64,000 bases of DNA, taken from DATLNF01 sp963765815 (GTDB lineage: Bacteria > Actinomycetota > Actinomycetes > BP-191). Shown one piece after another: positions 16,199-24,637 of this stretch; the first letter of the stretch is position 1, and every line of letters begins with the position of its first letter. The DNA is taken from positions 176,708-240,707 of the forward strand of contig CAVXXT010000009.1 in assembly GCA_963765815.1 (NCBI GenBank), given 5' to 3'. The position numbers and the translations under genes are program-made. The notes below the pieces were generated by a model, which was given only the letters and a program-made list of their open reading frames with translations, was not told where the DNA came from and made no database searches.

Positions 16199-17520
16199 CC
16201 GACCCCCGTCGCGACGTGCCGCGCACCGACGACGTCCTCGCCGACCCACGGCTGGCGCCGCTCCTCGTCACCCACTCGCGCGCGGCCGTGAAAGCCGCGG
16301 TCCACGCGGCTCAGGAGCGGGTGCGTGCCGGCGCACTGACGCCCGATGACGTCGTCCCCGAAGTCCTCGCCGGACTGCCGGGCGGCCTGCGCGACGTCGT
16401 CAACGCGACCGGCGTCGTGCTGCACACCAACCTCGGCCGCGCGCCGCTCGGCGCGGACGCCGTCGACGCGCTGGTCTCCGCCGCGACCGGGTACGTCGAC
16501 GTCGAGCTCGACCTCGCGACCGGGCAGCGCGCCCGCCGCGGCCGGCACGCCGAGGACGCGCTGCGCGCCGCCGTACCGGCAGCTGAGGCGGCGCTCGTCG
16601 TGAACAACGGCGCGGCCGCGCTGGTCCTGGCCGCGCTCGCCGCCGGCGGTCCGGTCGCGGTCAGCCGCGGTGAGCTGGTCGAGATCGGCGACGGCTTGCG
16701 GCTCACCTCGATCCTCGACGCCGCCGGCGTGCAGATCACCGAGGTCGGCGCGACCAACCGCACGACGCTGTCCGACTACCGCGACGCCGTGGCCAGGGGA
16801 GCGCGCGCGGTCCTCAAGGTGCACCCGTCGAACTTCCGCATCGAGGGCTTCGCCGCGTCGGTCGGCGTACACGACCTCGCGAGCCTCGACGTCCCGGTGA
16901 TCGTCGACATCGGGTCGGGGCTGCTCGCCCACGATCCGCTGCTGCCCGACGAGCCCGACGCGTCGAGCACTCTGCGCGCCGGTGCCGACGTCGTCACGTT
17001 CAGCGGCGACAAGCTGCTCGGCGGGCCGCAGTCCGGCATCGCGCTCGGCCGCGCCGCCCTGGTCGAGCGGATGCGCCGGCACCCGCTGGCTCGCGCCTTC
17101 CGCGTCGACAAGCTGACGGTCGCTGCGCTCGCCGCGACCGTGACCGCGGCGACCACCCCGGTACGCCGGATGCTCACCGCCGACGACCTGCAGCGTCGCG
17201 CCGAGAGCCTGGCCGCGCAGCTCGACGACGCAGAGGTCGTCGCGACCACCTCGGCGATCGGCGGCGGCAGCGGCCCCGGCGTCGAGCTGTCCGGGTGGGC
17301 GGTCAGCCTGCCCGAGGCGTACGCCGTACCGCTTCGCCTCGGCTCTCCCGCCGTCCTCGGTCGCGTGCACCGCGGTCGGCTGCTGCTCGACCTGCGCACC
17401 GTCCCCCCCGAGCGCGACCCCGAGCTCGCCGCCGCCGCCCTCAAATCTGCCCGGTCAACCGGCGAGTCAGACCCCGCGAAGGACGCCGCGGGGTCGAGTC
17501 GGCCGGTCAAGCGCCGCTGA
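16195..17520 (+). CDS. selA: L-seryl-tRNA(Sec) selenium transferase
   Basis: 441 residues. Converts Ser-tRNA(Sec) to Sec-tRNA(Sec) using selenophosphate and PLP. The PLP lysine is about Lys273 in FSGDKLLGGPQSG; NATGVVLHTNLGRAPL and GATNRTTLSDY are family signatures. The GTG start overlaps the acetyltransferase stop. The last ~25 residues (from ARSTGESDP) are encoded by a 70-bp repeat that recurs at 29245, so the native C-terminus has been replaced or extended. selB starts in the stop codon (TGATG). Confidence 0.95.
   Translation: MTDPRRDVPRTDDVLADPRLAPLLVTHSRAAVKAAVHAAQERVRAGALTPDDVVPEVLAGLPGGLRDVVNATGVVLHTNLGRAPLGADAVDALVSAATGYVDVELDLATGQRARRGRHAEDALRAAVPAAEAALVVNNGAAALVLAALAAGGPVAVSRGELVEIGDGLRLTSILDAAGVQITEVGATNRTTLSDYRDAVARGARAVLKVHPSNFRIEGFAASVGVHDLASLDVPVIVDIGSGLLAHDPLLPDEPDASSTLRAGADVVTFSGDKLLGGPQSGIALGRAALVERMRRHPLARAFRVDKLTVAALAATVTAATTPVRRMLTADDLQRRAESLAAQLDDAEVVATTSAIGGGSGPGVELSGWAVSLPEAYAVPLRLGSPAVLGRVHRGRLLLDLRTVPPERDPELAAAALKSARSTGESDPAKDAAGSSRPVKRR
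17443..17512 (+). repeat. 70-bp dispersed repeat, copy 1 (inside the selA 3' end)
   Basis: Matches 29245-29314 at 62 of 70 positions without gaps. It contains a 9-bp inverted repeat (GACCCCGCG at 17470 with CGCGGGGTC at 17487, 8-nt loop), flanked by direct repeats of CCGGTCAA. This copy is translated as the tail of SelA. Confidence 0.85.
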
Positions 17521-19169
17521 TGCTCGTCGTCGCGACCGCGGGGCACGTCGACCACGGCAAGTCGACGCTGGTCCGCGCGCTCACCGGGACCGACCCGGAC
17601 CGGCTGCCCGAGGAGCAGCGCCGTGGTCTGACCATCGAGCTCGGCTATGCCTGGACCGGTGACGTCACGTTCGTCGATGTGCCGGGCCACGAGCGCTACG
17701 TCGCCACCATGCTGGCCGGGCTCGGGCCGGTGCCTGCCGCGCTCCTCGTCATCGCTGCCGACGACGGGTGGCGCGCGCAGACCGAGGAGCACTTCCGCGC
17801 GATCGACCTGCTCGGCGTCCGGCACGTGCTCCCCGTCGTGACCCGAAGCGACCTGGCCGATCCCTCGTTCGTCGCGTCACAGACGTTCGACCGGGTGGGA
17901 GTGCGGCCGGTCTGCGTCAGCGCGGTGACGGGTGCGGGGCTGGCGGAGCTGCGCCGTCGACTCGACGACCTCGTTCGCGACGTCGGTGCCGCGCCGGACG
18001 AGGGACGGCCGCGCTTGTGGGTCGACCGGGTCTTCGCGATGCCGGGTGCGGGCACCGTCGTCACCGGCACGCTCGCCGGCGGCGCTCTCGCCGTCGGCGA
18101 CGAGGTGTCCGTCGACGGACGTCGTACGACGGTCCGCGGACTGCAGTCACGCGGCGCCGACATCTCCTGCGCCGACCCAGGCACTCGGGTCGCGGTCAGC
18201 CTGCGCGGCTCACCCGATGTCCGCCGGGGGAGTGCCGTCGTCCGCGCGGACCGGTGGCGATCCGTGCCGTCCGTCGACGTGATGCTCGTCGGGGCTGAGC
18301 GCCACCCGCTGCCCGCCGACGTCGTCCTGCACGTCGGCTCCGCAGCCGTCGCGGCCCGACTGCGTCCGCTCGGCACGGCCTACGCGCGGCTCACTCTCCG
18401 AGAGCCGCTGCCGCTGCGAGTCGGCGATCGCGGGCTGCTGAGGCATGCCGGCGGGCTCGGGCTCGTCGCCGGCGTCGACGTTGTCGACCTCGACCCGCCG
18501 GAGCTGCGGCGTCGTGGTGCCGCAGCGGCGCGCGCGGTCGAGCTCCAGACCACGTCGTACGCCGAACGCCGTGGGCTGCTGCTCGCTGCCGACCTCGACT
18601 CGTCGGGCGCAGCACCCGAGCCGCTCATCTCCTGCGGTCGATGGGTCGCGCACCCGTCGGCGTGGGCCCGCCTGACCGCAGCCGTCGCCGAGCTCGCGCG
18701 CACGGACGACGGCATCACGCTGGGCGCCGCGGCGAGCCGCCTCGACGTGCCCGATCCGTCGATCGTCATCCGACTCGCCGCCGATGCGGAGGTGCGCGTG
18801 ACCGACGGCCGGCTGGTCGGCACGCGTGACGTCGACCCCAACGTCACGGCACTGCGCGAGCAGCTCGCCCGCGACCCGTTCGACAAGGACGCGCCGACCT
18901 TGCCGCCGACCACCGCGGCGATCGCCCACCGGCACGGGCTGGTGCTTCGCCTGAATGCGGGTGTCTGCCTGATGCCCGACGCGCTCGACGTCGCGGTACG
19001 ACGGCTCGCGCCGATCCCGCAGCCGTTCACCGTCGGCGCGGCGCGCGACGCGATGGCGACGTCGCGTCGCATCGCGGTGCCGGTCCTCGAGGCGCTCGAC
19101 GCCGCGGGACGGACGACGAAGCACGCCGACGGCCGGCGCACCGTCGTCACCGCGGGTCAGACGGAGTAG
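17520..19169 (+). CDS. selB: Selenocysteine-specific elongation factor
   Basis: 549 residues. GTPase domain: G1 GHVDHGKS at residues 8-15, RRGLTIELGYAW (switch I), DVPGHERYV (G3), TRSD (G4). Beta-barrel domains follow, then winged helices over the last ~200 residues that bind the SECIS hairpin. Carries Sec-tRNA to UGA codons. The ATG shares a base with the selA stop. Its 3' end overlaps the convergent propeller gene by 13 nt. Confidence 0.95.
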   Translation: MLVVATAGHVDHGKSTLVRALTGTDPDRLPEEQRRGLTIELGYAWTGDVTFVDVPGHERYVATMLAGLGPVPAALLVIAADDGWRAQTEEHFRAIDLLGVRHVLPVVTRSDLADPSFVASQTFDRVGVRPVCVSAVTGAGLAELRRRLDDLVRDVGAAPDEGRPRLWVDRVFAMPGAGTVVTGTLAGGALAVGDEVSVDGRRTTVRGLQSRGADISCADPGTRVAVSLRGSPDVRRGSAVVRADRWRSVPSVDVMLVGAERHPLPADVVLHVGSAAVAARLRPLGTAYARLTLREPLPLRVGDRGLLRHAGGLGLVAGVDVVDLDPPELRRRGAAAARAVELQTTSYAERRGLLLAADLDSSGAAPEPLISCGRWVAHPSAWARLTAAVAELARTDDGITLGAAASRLDVPDPSIVIRLAADAEVRVTDGRLVGTRDVDPNVTALREQLARDPFDKDAPTLPPTTAAIAHRHGLVLRLNAGVCLMPDALDVAVRRLAPIPQPFTVGAARDAMATSRRIAVPVLEALDAAGRTTKHADGRRTVVTAGQTE

Positions 19170-21676
19170 TAGCCGCGCACGTCGGCGATGAGGTGCACCG
19201 CACCCGCGGCGTTGCGCAGCGCGACCTTGCCGTCGCGGGTCAGCTTGGCCAGCACCAGGTTCGCGACGGTGCGACCCTTCGCGACGTTGAGGACCGACGT
19301 GTCCGGCGGCTGCCGGTCGGCGGGGTAGACCGTGATGTGCGTCGACTGCGACGGCTCGGTCGCGGTGACGTTGAGCAGGACCGTCCGCGCCGACGTCGGC
19401 ACTCCGCCGGCGCCGTGCACCGTCAGCGTGACGACCTCTTCGCCGCCGACAGTCCCGGCGCGCGCGCCGACGCCGGCTCGGGTGTCGAGCACGCGCGCGG
19501 GTGAGAGCGGCGAGTAGACCTCACCGGGCTCGACCGACGTCGCGGTGTGGTAGCCGAGGACGTCGACGACGACGTCCGTCGTACCGGCGTGGTTGTAGAT
19601 GACGACGCGGCCGTCGGCGCTGACCCGCGCGAACACCAGCACCGCGACCGTCTCGCCGCGCGCGGCGTTGAGGACGCTCGCGGTCGGCCGGCTGTCCCCG
19701 GCCGGGAAGACGCTGAGGTACGTCGACGCCGACGGCAGAACCGCCGTGACGACGAGGACGACCGACCCGACACCGGACGACGGCACGCCGCCGACACCGG
19801 TCACCTTCACGGCGCGGCTGCCGGTGGCGCTCAGCGGGGAGTCGCCTGGCCGCCGCGTGTCGAGGATGCGTGCGGGCGGGAGCGCGTTGAGCCGCCCGCC
19901 GGCCGGCCCGCTCTGCCCGACGTAGCAGCCGGCGACGTCGGCGATCACGTGCGTCGCCGCGCCGCCCACGCCGATCGCGAAGGCGCTGCCGCCGAGACGC
20001 ACGACGTCGAGGTTGGCGACCGTCTGCCGAGCCACGTAGTTCAGGGTGGACACGGTGGGCCGCGACCCGCCGGCCGGGTAGGTCGCGAGGAAGCCGCCGC
20101 CGGCCGGCTGCGTCGCCACCAGCGTGACGGCGACCGCCGTCGCACCGGTCGGCACCCCGGCCGCGCCGGCGGCCTGCACGGTGAGGTCACTCGTGCTCCG
20201 CACCGGCGTCTTCCCGGCGCGGGTGTCGACCAGACGTCGCGGCGACAGCGCGGTGTAGGTGCCGGCGACGACGCCGTCGTCGGCGGTCACCGCGTCGGAC
20301 GTGGCCGGGGCGGATGGGCCGAGGACGTTGCGCGCGCTGACGCTGAAGACGTGCGTCTCGCCGGCGGTGAGCCCGGTGACGACGACGCTGCGCTCGTCGG
20401 CGCCGACCTCGCGCGGCTGCGCGGTGCCGTCCTGCATGACGGAGTAGCCGACGATCGGACGGCCGCCGTCGTTGAGCGGCGGCGTCCAGCTGACGCGAGC
20501 CGAGCCGCGTCCCGGCACCGCCTCGACCGACGTCGGCGGATCGGGCACACCCGGCGGCGGAGTCACCACCGTCGTCGACGCCGGCGGTGAGACGTTGCCG
20601 CCGCGGTCGCGCGCGAAGACGCTGAACGAGTACGCCGACGCCGCCTCGATGCCGTCGACGATCAGCGCTTCCGACGTGCGCCCGCTGTGCACCAGCGCGC
20701 CGTCGCTCGTCGTCGCCGGTGCCGTCGTACCGGCAGCCATCCGCACCTCGGCCAGCGCGAAGTCGGGATCCCCCGGGTTGAGCCAGCGCAGCCGCACCGT
20801 GCGCTGCGTGATCTCGCTCGCCGTCAGAGCGGTCGGCGCGCCCGGCGGCGGGTCGAAGTAGAAGGTCAGCCGCGCCCCTGGCGCCGCGAAGAGCAGCACC
20901 GGCTGGGCCGACCCGCCGTCGGTCACCCGCCAGATGCCGGTGTCCGCGCGGCCGTCCCACCCCTGCCCGCGGTAGGCGAGGAAGGTCAGCGTCGACCCGC
21001 TCCCGGCGTACGACGGGTCCTCGACCTGGCCGCCGAGATCCGCGCGGACGGTCAGCGGTCCACCCGTGACCGGCATCGACACGAGCCTCGACCGGTCCGC
21101 GTTGATCCGCTGGACGTAGGCGATCGTGGTGCCGTCGGGTGACCACGTCGGCGAGCGCGCGCCGCCGTCGGAGATGACCTGCTGGCCGGTGCCGTCCGCG
21201 TCGACGACGTAGAGCCGGCCGAAGGCGACGTAGGCGATACGCCGTCCGTCCGGTGACCACGCCGGCTCGCGCGCCCCCTGGGTCGTCACCAGCAGTGAGG
21301 CCGCGCCGGTGTCGGCGGCGAGCAGGTGCAGCTGGTACTGCGCCGGGTCCATCGCGCCGAGCGGATCCCGGACGAAGGCGATCCGCCGGCCATCGGGCGA
21401 CCACGCCGGGTCTGCGTCGGCGACGCGCGGGGTCGTCAGTCGACGCAGGCCGCTCCCGTCGACGTTGACGACGAAGAGGGCGAACCGCCCGTCGCTGTCG
21501 TCGGTGAGCGGCCCTGGGAAGACGATGCGCTGACCGTCCGAGGCGATCGACGGCCGGCCGATCGCCCGCGCGTCGCTCACCCGTCGCAAGGCTTGCCCGT
21601 TGCCGTCGCACACGTGCAGGCGATGCGAGAAGCCGCGGTCGGTGCTGAGCAGGAACGCGAAGAGCCCGGCCGCCAT
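19157..21676 (-). CDS. Large beta-propeller / fibronectin III / triple-repeat protein, last gene of a mau-like operon
   Basis: 839 residues. About 1-270 is a TolB/WD40-like propeller (repeats of SPDGRRIAYV type). Two fibronectin III domains follow (about 275-370 and 375-465), then three ~115-residue repeats, each opening with a SPxRxxDTRxG motif (near 475, 595 and 720) and containing SVLNxAxGxTVANLV-like segments. These C-terminal repeats occur in many actinobacterial exported proteins. The N-terminus has only a ten-residue hydrophobic run (LFAFLLS), not a clear signal peptide, so export is uncertain. The ATG shares a base with the stop upstream. Methylamine dehydrogenase heavy chain is also a propeller, but I see no specific similarity. 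Confidence 0.8.
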   Translation of the reverse strand: MAAGLFAFLLSTDRGFSHRLHVCDGNGQALRRVSDARAIGRPSIASDGQRIVFPGPLTDDSDGRFALFVVNVDGSGLRRLTTPRVADADPAWSPDGRRIAFVRDPLGAMDPAQYQLHLLAADTGAASLLVTTQGAREPAWSPDGRRIAYVAFGRLYVVDADGTGQQVISDGGARSPTWSPDGTTIAYVQRINADRSRLVSMPVTGGPLTVRADLGGQVEDPSYAGSGSTLTFLAYRGQGWDGRADTGIWRVTDGGSAQPVLLFAAPGARLTFYFDPPPGAPTALTASEITQRTVRLRWLNPGDPDFALAEVRMAAGTTAPATTSDGALVHSGRTSEALIVDGIEAASAYSFSVFARDRGGNVSPPASTTVVTPPPGVPDPPTSVEAVPGRGSARVSWTPPLNDGGRPIVGYSVMQDGTAQPREVGADERSVVVTGLTAGETHVFSVSARNVLGPSAPATSDAVTADDGVVAGTYTALSPRRLVDTRAGKTPVRSTSDLTVQAAGAAGVPTGATAVAVTLVATQPAGGGFLATYPAGGSRPTVSTLNYVARQTVANLDVVRLGGSAFAIGVGGAATHVIADVAGCYVGQSGPAGGRLNALPPARILDTRRPGDSPLSATGSRAVKVTGVGGVPSSGVGSVVLVVTAVLPSASTYLSVFPAGDSRPTASVLNAARGETVAVLVFARVSADGRVVIYNHAGTTDVVVDVLGYHTATSVEPGEVYSPLSPARVLDTRAGVGARAGTVGGEEVVTLTVHGAGGVPTSARTVLLNVTATEPSQSTHITVYPADRQPPDTSVLNVAKGRTVANLVLAKLTRDGKVALRNAAGAVHLIADVRGYYSV

Positions 21677-22137
21677 CAGCCGGCGCCCGGCGTGATCTCG
21701 AGGTCGGCCAGCAGCTCGTTGACGATCCCGACCAGCGCGCCACGGCGGAGGTGACTGCCGAGCACGACGTACAGGCAGAACGCCCGCCCGGCCTCGTGGA
21801 AGAACACCTGGGTGCCGGCCTGCCCGGTGATGGTGCGCTGCAGCTGGTGCGGGCTGAACATCGACGCCGTGAGCTTTCGCGGCAGCCCGGCATTCGCGAA
21901 GAGCGGCGTTCCGACCGCATCGGGGTGGTGCTCGAGCAGCACGACGAGGACGTGGCCCGGGCCCATCCGCTCGACTGCGCCGCTGCCGAAGTCACCGCGG
22001 TCGCCGGGCAGCGCGAAGTTGCCGGCGTGCAGCACCGCGTGCGACGTCGCGCCGACCTCGTCGTCGGTGCGCCGGTAGATCCGCGCGTCCCACCCGGGCG
22101 GCAGGTCGACGCCGAGGCCGCGGTGCTTGATCTTCAC
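21676..22137 (-). CDS. Conserved protein of unknown function in the mau-like operon
   Basis: 153 residues from the GTG that overlaps the upstream stop (GTGA). Soluble, beta-rich looking, no signal peptide or catalytic motif recognised. Distinct segments include LGVDLPPGWDARIYRR near the start, FALPGDRGDFGSGAVERMG, and FFHEAGRAFCLYVVLGS near residue 120. A cytoplasmic assembly or quality factor for the operon product is possible but is inference. Confidence 0.7.
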   Translation of the reverse strand: MKIKHRGLGVDLPPGWDARIYRRTDDEVGATSHAVLHAGNFALPGDRGDFGSGAVERMGPGHVLVVLLEHHPDAVGTPLFANAGLPRKLTASMFSPHQLQRTITGQAGTQVFFHEAGRAFCLYVVLGSHLRRGALVGIVNELLADLEITPGAG

Positions 22138-22709
22138 GCGCCGACCGCCACGACGGCGCAGAGCGCGCTGGTGACGACCAGCGCGCCGACCGTTGCGCGG
22201 CGCGCCGGAGCTGCCCATGCCTCGAGGCGCCGGCTCAGCGCGACGAGACGGTCCGTGGTGGTGATGCGGCGCAGCAGCAGCGCCGGCAGCGCGCGGACCA
22301 GGCCGAACGTCCCACCGATCAGCAGCCCGCGCGTTGGCGAGCCGGAGAGGGCCGCAGCGGCGAGGGCGGAGTACACAGCAGCAGTGGTGACGATCGTCAC
22401 GACGCCGAGGCCGAGCTGCAGGCCGAACCCGGCACCGCAGACCCAGCCGCGATAGGTGCCGAGCCAGTCCTCGTTGACCTGCCGGCGCACCGTCGGCAGC
22501 AGCGCCGGTCGGAGGTCGAGCACGGCGGCGGCGAGCAGCACAGCGGCGAGGACGACGAGCGCACGGCGCGGGCTGACGTCGGGGAGCAGGCCGAGGACGG
22601 CGCCCAGCGCGGAGCCGGCGACGACGGAGCCGACGGCGTACGCCGTCACCGTCGCGCCCCAGCGGCGCTGCCGTCCCCGCTCACCGAGCGGAGTGATGCT
22701 CGAGAGCAT
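22134..22709 (-). CDS. MauF/CcdA-like polytopic membrane protein
   Basis: 191 residues with about five membrane helices. The central segment NEDWLGTYRGWVCGAGFGLQ resembles a loop found in MauF-type relatives of CcdA/DsbD, which pass electrons across the membrane for disulfide handling, but only one Cys (WVC) lies there and another near the C-terminus. A strong ribosome binding site (GAGGTGA) precedes the ATG and overlaps the stop of the 26-residue gene upstream. Identification by context and partial motif. Confidence 0.55.
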   Translation of the reverse strand: MLSSITPLGERGRQRRWGATVTAYAVGSVVAGSALGAVLGLLPDVSPRRALVVLAAVLLAAAVLDLRPALLPTVRRQVNEDWLGTYRGWVCGAGFGLQLGLGVVTIVTTAAVYSALAAAALSGSPTRGLLIGGTFGLVRALPALLLRRITTTDRLVALSRRLEAWAAPARRATVGALVVTSALCAVVAVGA

Positions 22710-22718
22710 CGACTCACC

Positions 22719-22799
22719 TCAAGGCGACCACGTCGAGCGGATCGCGGCGACCGCCGCGACCACGACCCCGACGAGGACGACCGTGCTGGAGGGGCTCAC
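22719..22799 (-). CDS. 26-residue membrane microprotein
   Basis: GTG overlaps the stop of the thioredoxin-like gene (GTGA); 26 codons end at TGA in the ribosome binding site of the next gene. The peptide is one hydrophobic helix (VVLVGVVVAAVAAI) with a short polar tail RSTWSP. It fills what would otherwise be the only gap in an operon of overlapping genes. Too short for family assignment. Confidence 0.5.
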   Translation of the reverse strand: MSPSSTVVLVGVVVAAVAAIRSTWSP

Positions 22800-23449
22800 T
22801 CGTACAGGCTCTCGTGGCCGGGCGTGATGCCGGCGGCGAGCAGCTCGGCGTCGGCGCGCGACTCGCGGCGCGCGCCGTCGGTCGCGTCGGCGAGCGCCTG
22901 CGTGATGAGCCCGGCGACCTGGCGCCAGCTCGTCGCGGCCCCCTCGCCGCGGACGCGGCCGCGCGGTCCGTCGACGAGGACGAAGTACGGCGAGTGCGGC
23001 ACGCCGTAGTCGAGCCATGCCTGCGACGACATGACGACGGTCAGGTCGGGCGACGCGAGCGCCCGCAGCGCCGACGTGCTCTCCTCATCGGGGCCCTTCG
23101 CGACCACGACCAGCCTGGTGCGCGCAGGCAGCACCGGCTCGTCGCGGAAGAGGCGCTCGCAGGTGGTGCAGCCGCTGGAGAGGAACGCGAGCAGCGTGTC
23201 CTGCGCCGCGCCGACGACGCCGATGGCGACCGCTTCGTCGTCGACGGTGACTCCCGCGACGTCGTGCGCGCCCTGCATCAGCGTCGGCGTCGGCAGCGCG
23301 CTCGGCCCGGGTGCGGGGCCCGGCTCGTCGAGGCCGATGCCGAGGTCGTGCAGTCTCCGCAGGATCTCGGCGTGGCTGCGCAGGAGCCCGGCGACCAGCA
23401 CGCCGAGCAGCGCGATGACGACTCCCTGGAGGACGACGATCGCGAGCAT
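22796..23449 (-). CDS. Membrane-anchored thioredoxin-like protein (TlpA/MauD-like)
   Basis: 217 residues. An N-terminal membrane helix (IVVLQGVVIALLGVLVAGLL) is followed by a thioredoxin-like domain with the redox pair LSSGCTTCERL near residue 95, and a later GVPHSPYFVLVDG cis-Pro-like segment. It would face the outside and catalyse disulfide exchange, most simply on the Cys-rich product encoded just upstream. The ATG shares a base with that gene's stop. Confidence 0.82.
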   Translation of the reverse strand: MLAIVVLQGVVIALLGVLVAGLLRSHAEILRRLHDLGIGLDEPGPAPGPSALPTPTLMQGAHDVAGVTVDDEAVAIGVVGAAQDTLLAFLSSGCTTCERLFRDEPVLPARTRLVVVAKGPDEESTSALRALASPDLTVVMSSQAWLDYGVPHSPYFVLVDGPRGRVRGEGAATSWRQVAGLITQALADATDGARRESRADAELLAAGITPGHESLYE

Positions 23450-24072
23450 CAGGCGCACCCGGGAGACAGGCAGGGCGCGGTGTGCGACGCCGTGCGGTTG
23501 TCGGTCGCGCTGCTCGACGTGCACGAGCCGTAGAGCCGGTACGGCGGCGTGCAGGTGACGACCCGGCAGGCGACCGGCCCGCCGCAGGCGATCTCCTGGT
23601 GGCACTGCCCGTAGCGGAAGTAGTTCCAGCAGACCCGTCGCTGGTCGCACGTCTCGGTGCCGTTGCAGCGGCGCTCGCAGTTGACGCAGCTCGACGAGCA
23701 GAACGAGTTGTAGCCGCCGCAGCCGGCCGAGCAGCCGGTGCACTCGCCCTGGCAGTCGATGTAGTAGCGCGGCTGCGGGCGGCCGTCGGTCGTGCAGCAG
23801 TAGGCCGAGCTGTCCGCCTTCCACCAGCCGCCGACGAACGTCCCCGGCGGGCACTTGTTGATCCCGTCGTTCACCGTGCAGCAGAAGACGGCGTAGCCCG
23901 CGCCGCAGCTCGCGTCGATGCCGCAGACCGCGGCGTACGCCGACCCCGGCTTGAGCAGGTAGCGCATCGGCGCGGCGACGACGGCCGACCCGACGACGGC
24001 CGCGCGGGCGAGGAAGCCGCGCCGCGACGTGCGCCGCTCCAGCACCGTGGCCGCGGAGTCGACGAAGCTCAC
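23449..24072 (-). CDS. Tat-exported Cys-rich protein resembling methylamine dehydrogenase light chain
   Basis: 207 residues. The Tat signal has SRRGFLARAAVV (twin Arg at about 17-18) and a likely cleavage after AYA near residue 47. The mature part has 24 Cys in ~160 residues. Segments NKCPPGTFVGGWWKADSSAY, RYYIDCQGEC and CWNYFRYGQCHQEIACGG recall the light chain MauA, where CPPGT is followed by a Trp of the tryptophan tryptophylquinone cofactor; two candidate Trp regions exist here (WW after CPPGT, and CWNYF). Whether a cofactor forms is unknown; no MauG-like haem protein is in the window. Start GTG overlaps the MauE-like stop. Confidence 0.75.
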   Translation of the reverse strand: MSFVDSAATVLERRTSRRGFLARAAVVGSAVVAAPMRYLLKPGSAYAAVCGIDASCGAGYAVFCCTVNDGINKCPPGTFVGGWWKADSSAYCCTTDGRPQPRYYIDCQGECTGCSAGCGGYNSFCSSSCVNCERRCNGTETCDQRRVCWNYFRYGQCHQEIACGGPVACRVVTCTPPYRLYGSCTSSSATDNRTASHTAPCLSPGCA

Positions 24073-24572
24073 GCGCGCCGGCCGAGTGCCGCGAGTCGGG
24101 TCATCACGAGGTAGCCGAACCAGGTGGCCAGGCCGGCCAGCGCGATCTCCACCACGGCGTACGACGTCGCGTCGGGCAGCAGCGACGTGACGTCGGCGGC
24201 GGCCACCGCGAGTGAGAGGCCGCAGGCCCCGGTGACCAGGAGCAGGTGCAACGGCGTCGGCGGGGACTCGACCGCGCCGAAGCAGCCGCACGACGACAGC
24301 GGCGCGCGGGTGCGCAGCGCCAGGACGACCACCGCGGCGAAGACGGCGTACCAGCCGGCGACGACGAGAGCGGTGACGGTGCCCGGGAGAGCGACGGCGG
24401 CGATCGCGGACGCGACTTCGCCGGCGCCGATCGCGCGCACCACCGGGCGGGACACGGGCAGCCGCATCGCCCGCAGCGCACGGGTCGTGTCGGCCGGCGA
24501 CCAGGTCTTCGGGGCACCCCCGACCGCGAGCAGCGCCGCCGCCGCGAGGTAGGGACCGGTGGCCGCATCCAT
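24069..24572 (-). CDS. MauE/DoxX-like redox-associated membrane protein
   Basis: 167 residues with four membrane helices. Between helices lies the SSCGCFG motif typical of MauE-type proteins, which help form disulfides in the methylamine dehydrogenase light chain. First gene of the operon, so its promoter should lie in the 65-nt gap to the divergent cdd-like gene. It overlaps the Cys-rich gene by GTGA. Confidence 0.85.
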   Translation of the reverse strand: MDAATGPYLAAAALLAVGGAPKTWSPADTTRALRAMRLPVSRPVVRAIGAGEVASAIAAVALPGTVTALVVAGWYAVFAAVVVLALRTRAPLSSCGCFGAVESPPTPLHLLLVTGACGLSLAVAAADVTSLLPDATSYAVVEIALAGLATWFGYLVMTRLAALGRRA

Positions 24573-24637
24573 CGCTCGACTCTAACGGGCGTCCCTGGGA
24601 GGAGCCGCCCGTTCCGCCCCCGCATACGATGCGGGTC

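Noticed and set aside
19157..21676. Propeller protein as a true MauB heavy chain
   Set aside because: Repeats are TolB-type with FN3 and extra C-terminal domains; no specific MauB similarity visible, so only an analogy is kept.
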